From: Chara braunii
Lineage: Eukaryota > Streptophyta > Charophyceae > Charales > Characeae
Length of the DNA stretch: 30,555 nucleotides
Direction of reading: 5' to 3'
Assembly (NCBI GenBank): GCA_003427395.1
Contig: BFEA01000396.1
Location: 1,167,916 to 1,198,470 of the forward strand
The position numbers and the translations under genes are program-made. Below the pieces are notes generated by a model. The model was given only the letters and a program-made list of their open reading frames with translations. It searched no databases and was not told where the DNA came from. This document shows, in pieces, positions 30,486 to 30,555 of the stretch; positions within the stretch are counted from its first letter, which is position 1; each line of letters opens with the position of its first letter.

Positions 30486-30555
30486 ATTTTTTGCAATCCG
30501 ACTTTGTTTAGGAATTTAAAAAAATAAAAAACTAAATTCAATTTAAAAAAAAAAA

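Overview
The window is nuclear, repeat-rich eukaryotic DNA. The evidence is a chromodomain Ty3/gypsy retrotransposon, a U6 snRNA retropseudogene, poly(A)-tailed retroposons, TIR elements, long microsatellites and assembly gaps written as N. The coiled-coil, Lys/Glu-rich gag and the integrase-chromodomain layout look to me like elements of charophyte algae such as Chara. That is recollection of the family, not a search result. I find no gene in the window that is clearly intact.

Layout. 1-865: noncoding leader with an array of TTGACC motifs. 866-6476: a decayed Ty3/gypsy gag-pol (gag, CCHC knuckle, protease, RT, RNase H, integrase, chromodomain) with several frameshifts and at least seven in-frame stops. 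A polypurine tract (6502-6514) and an 829-bp 3' LTR (6515-7343, TGAAACGG...TGATTGCA) follow. 7344-7960: polypurine DNA. 8544-9578: a solo LTR of the same family on the minus strand, flanked by GTAA; its middle is scrambled around a Nextera mosaic-end junction (8989-9026), which is a library artefact. 9868-9978: first of five 111-bp inverted-repeat elements. 10590-10749: U6 retropseudogene with a poly(A) tail and 16-bp target-site duplication. 11080-11960: hexamer-based repeat that is open in several frames. 12583-13275: intronless NMN/NaMN adenylyltransferase pseudogene with two in-frame stops.

13346-13456: second 111-bp element. 13971-14196: (TC)n, a 98-bp gap, (CA)n. 14570-19150: repeat mosaic with a tRNA-like sequence, hairpins, a poly(A) retroposon and two diverged copies of a roughly 700-bp repeat. 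19155-19880: integrase C-terminus plus chromodomain of a second Ty3/gypsy element, followed by its probable LTR and bracketed by 85-bp direct repeats. 21285-24600: C-rich tract, AT repeats, a 122-bp tandem repeat interrupted by a hAT-like element, a second hAT-like element with 8-bp flanks, and two more 111-bp elements. 25206-30555: a minus-strand copy of the poly(A) retroposon, the fifth 111-bp element, a tRNA-like sequence, purine-rich DNA, a run of 29 G, a GAACGCG-rich duplication and a terminal perfect hairpin.

The retrotransposon parts would have worked together in one element, but it cannot now encode working proteins. The most informative features are the short non-autonomous elements, whose ends and flanks can be read directly.
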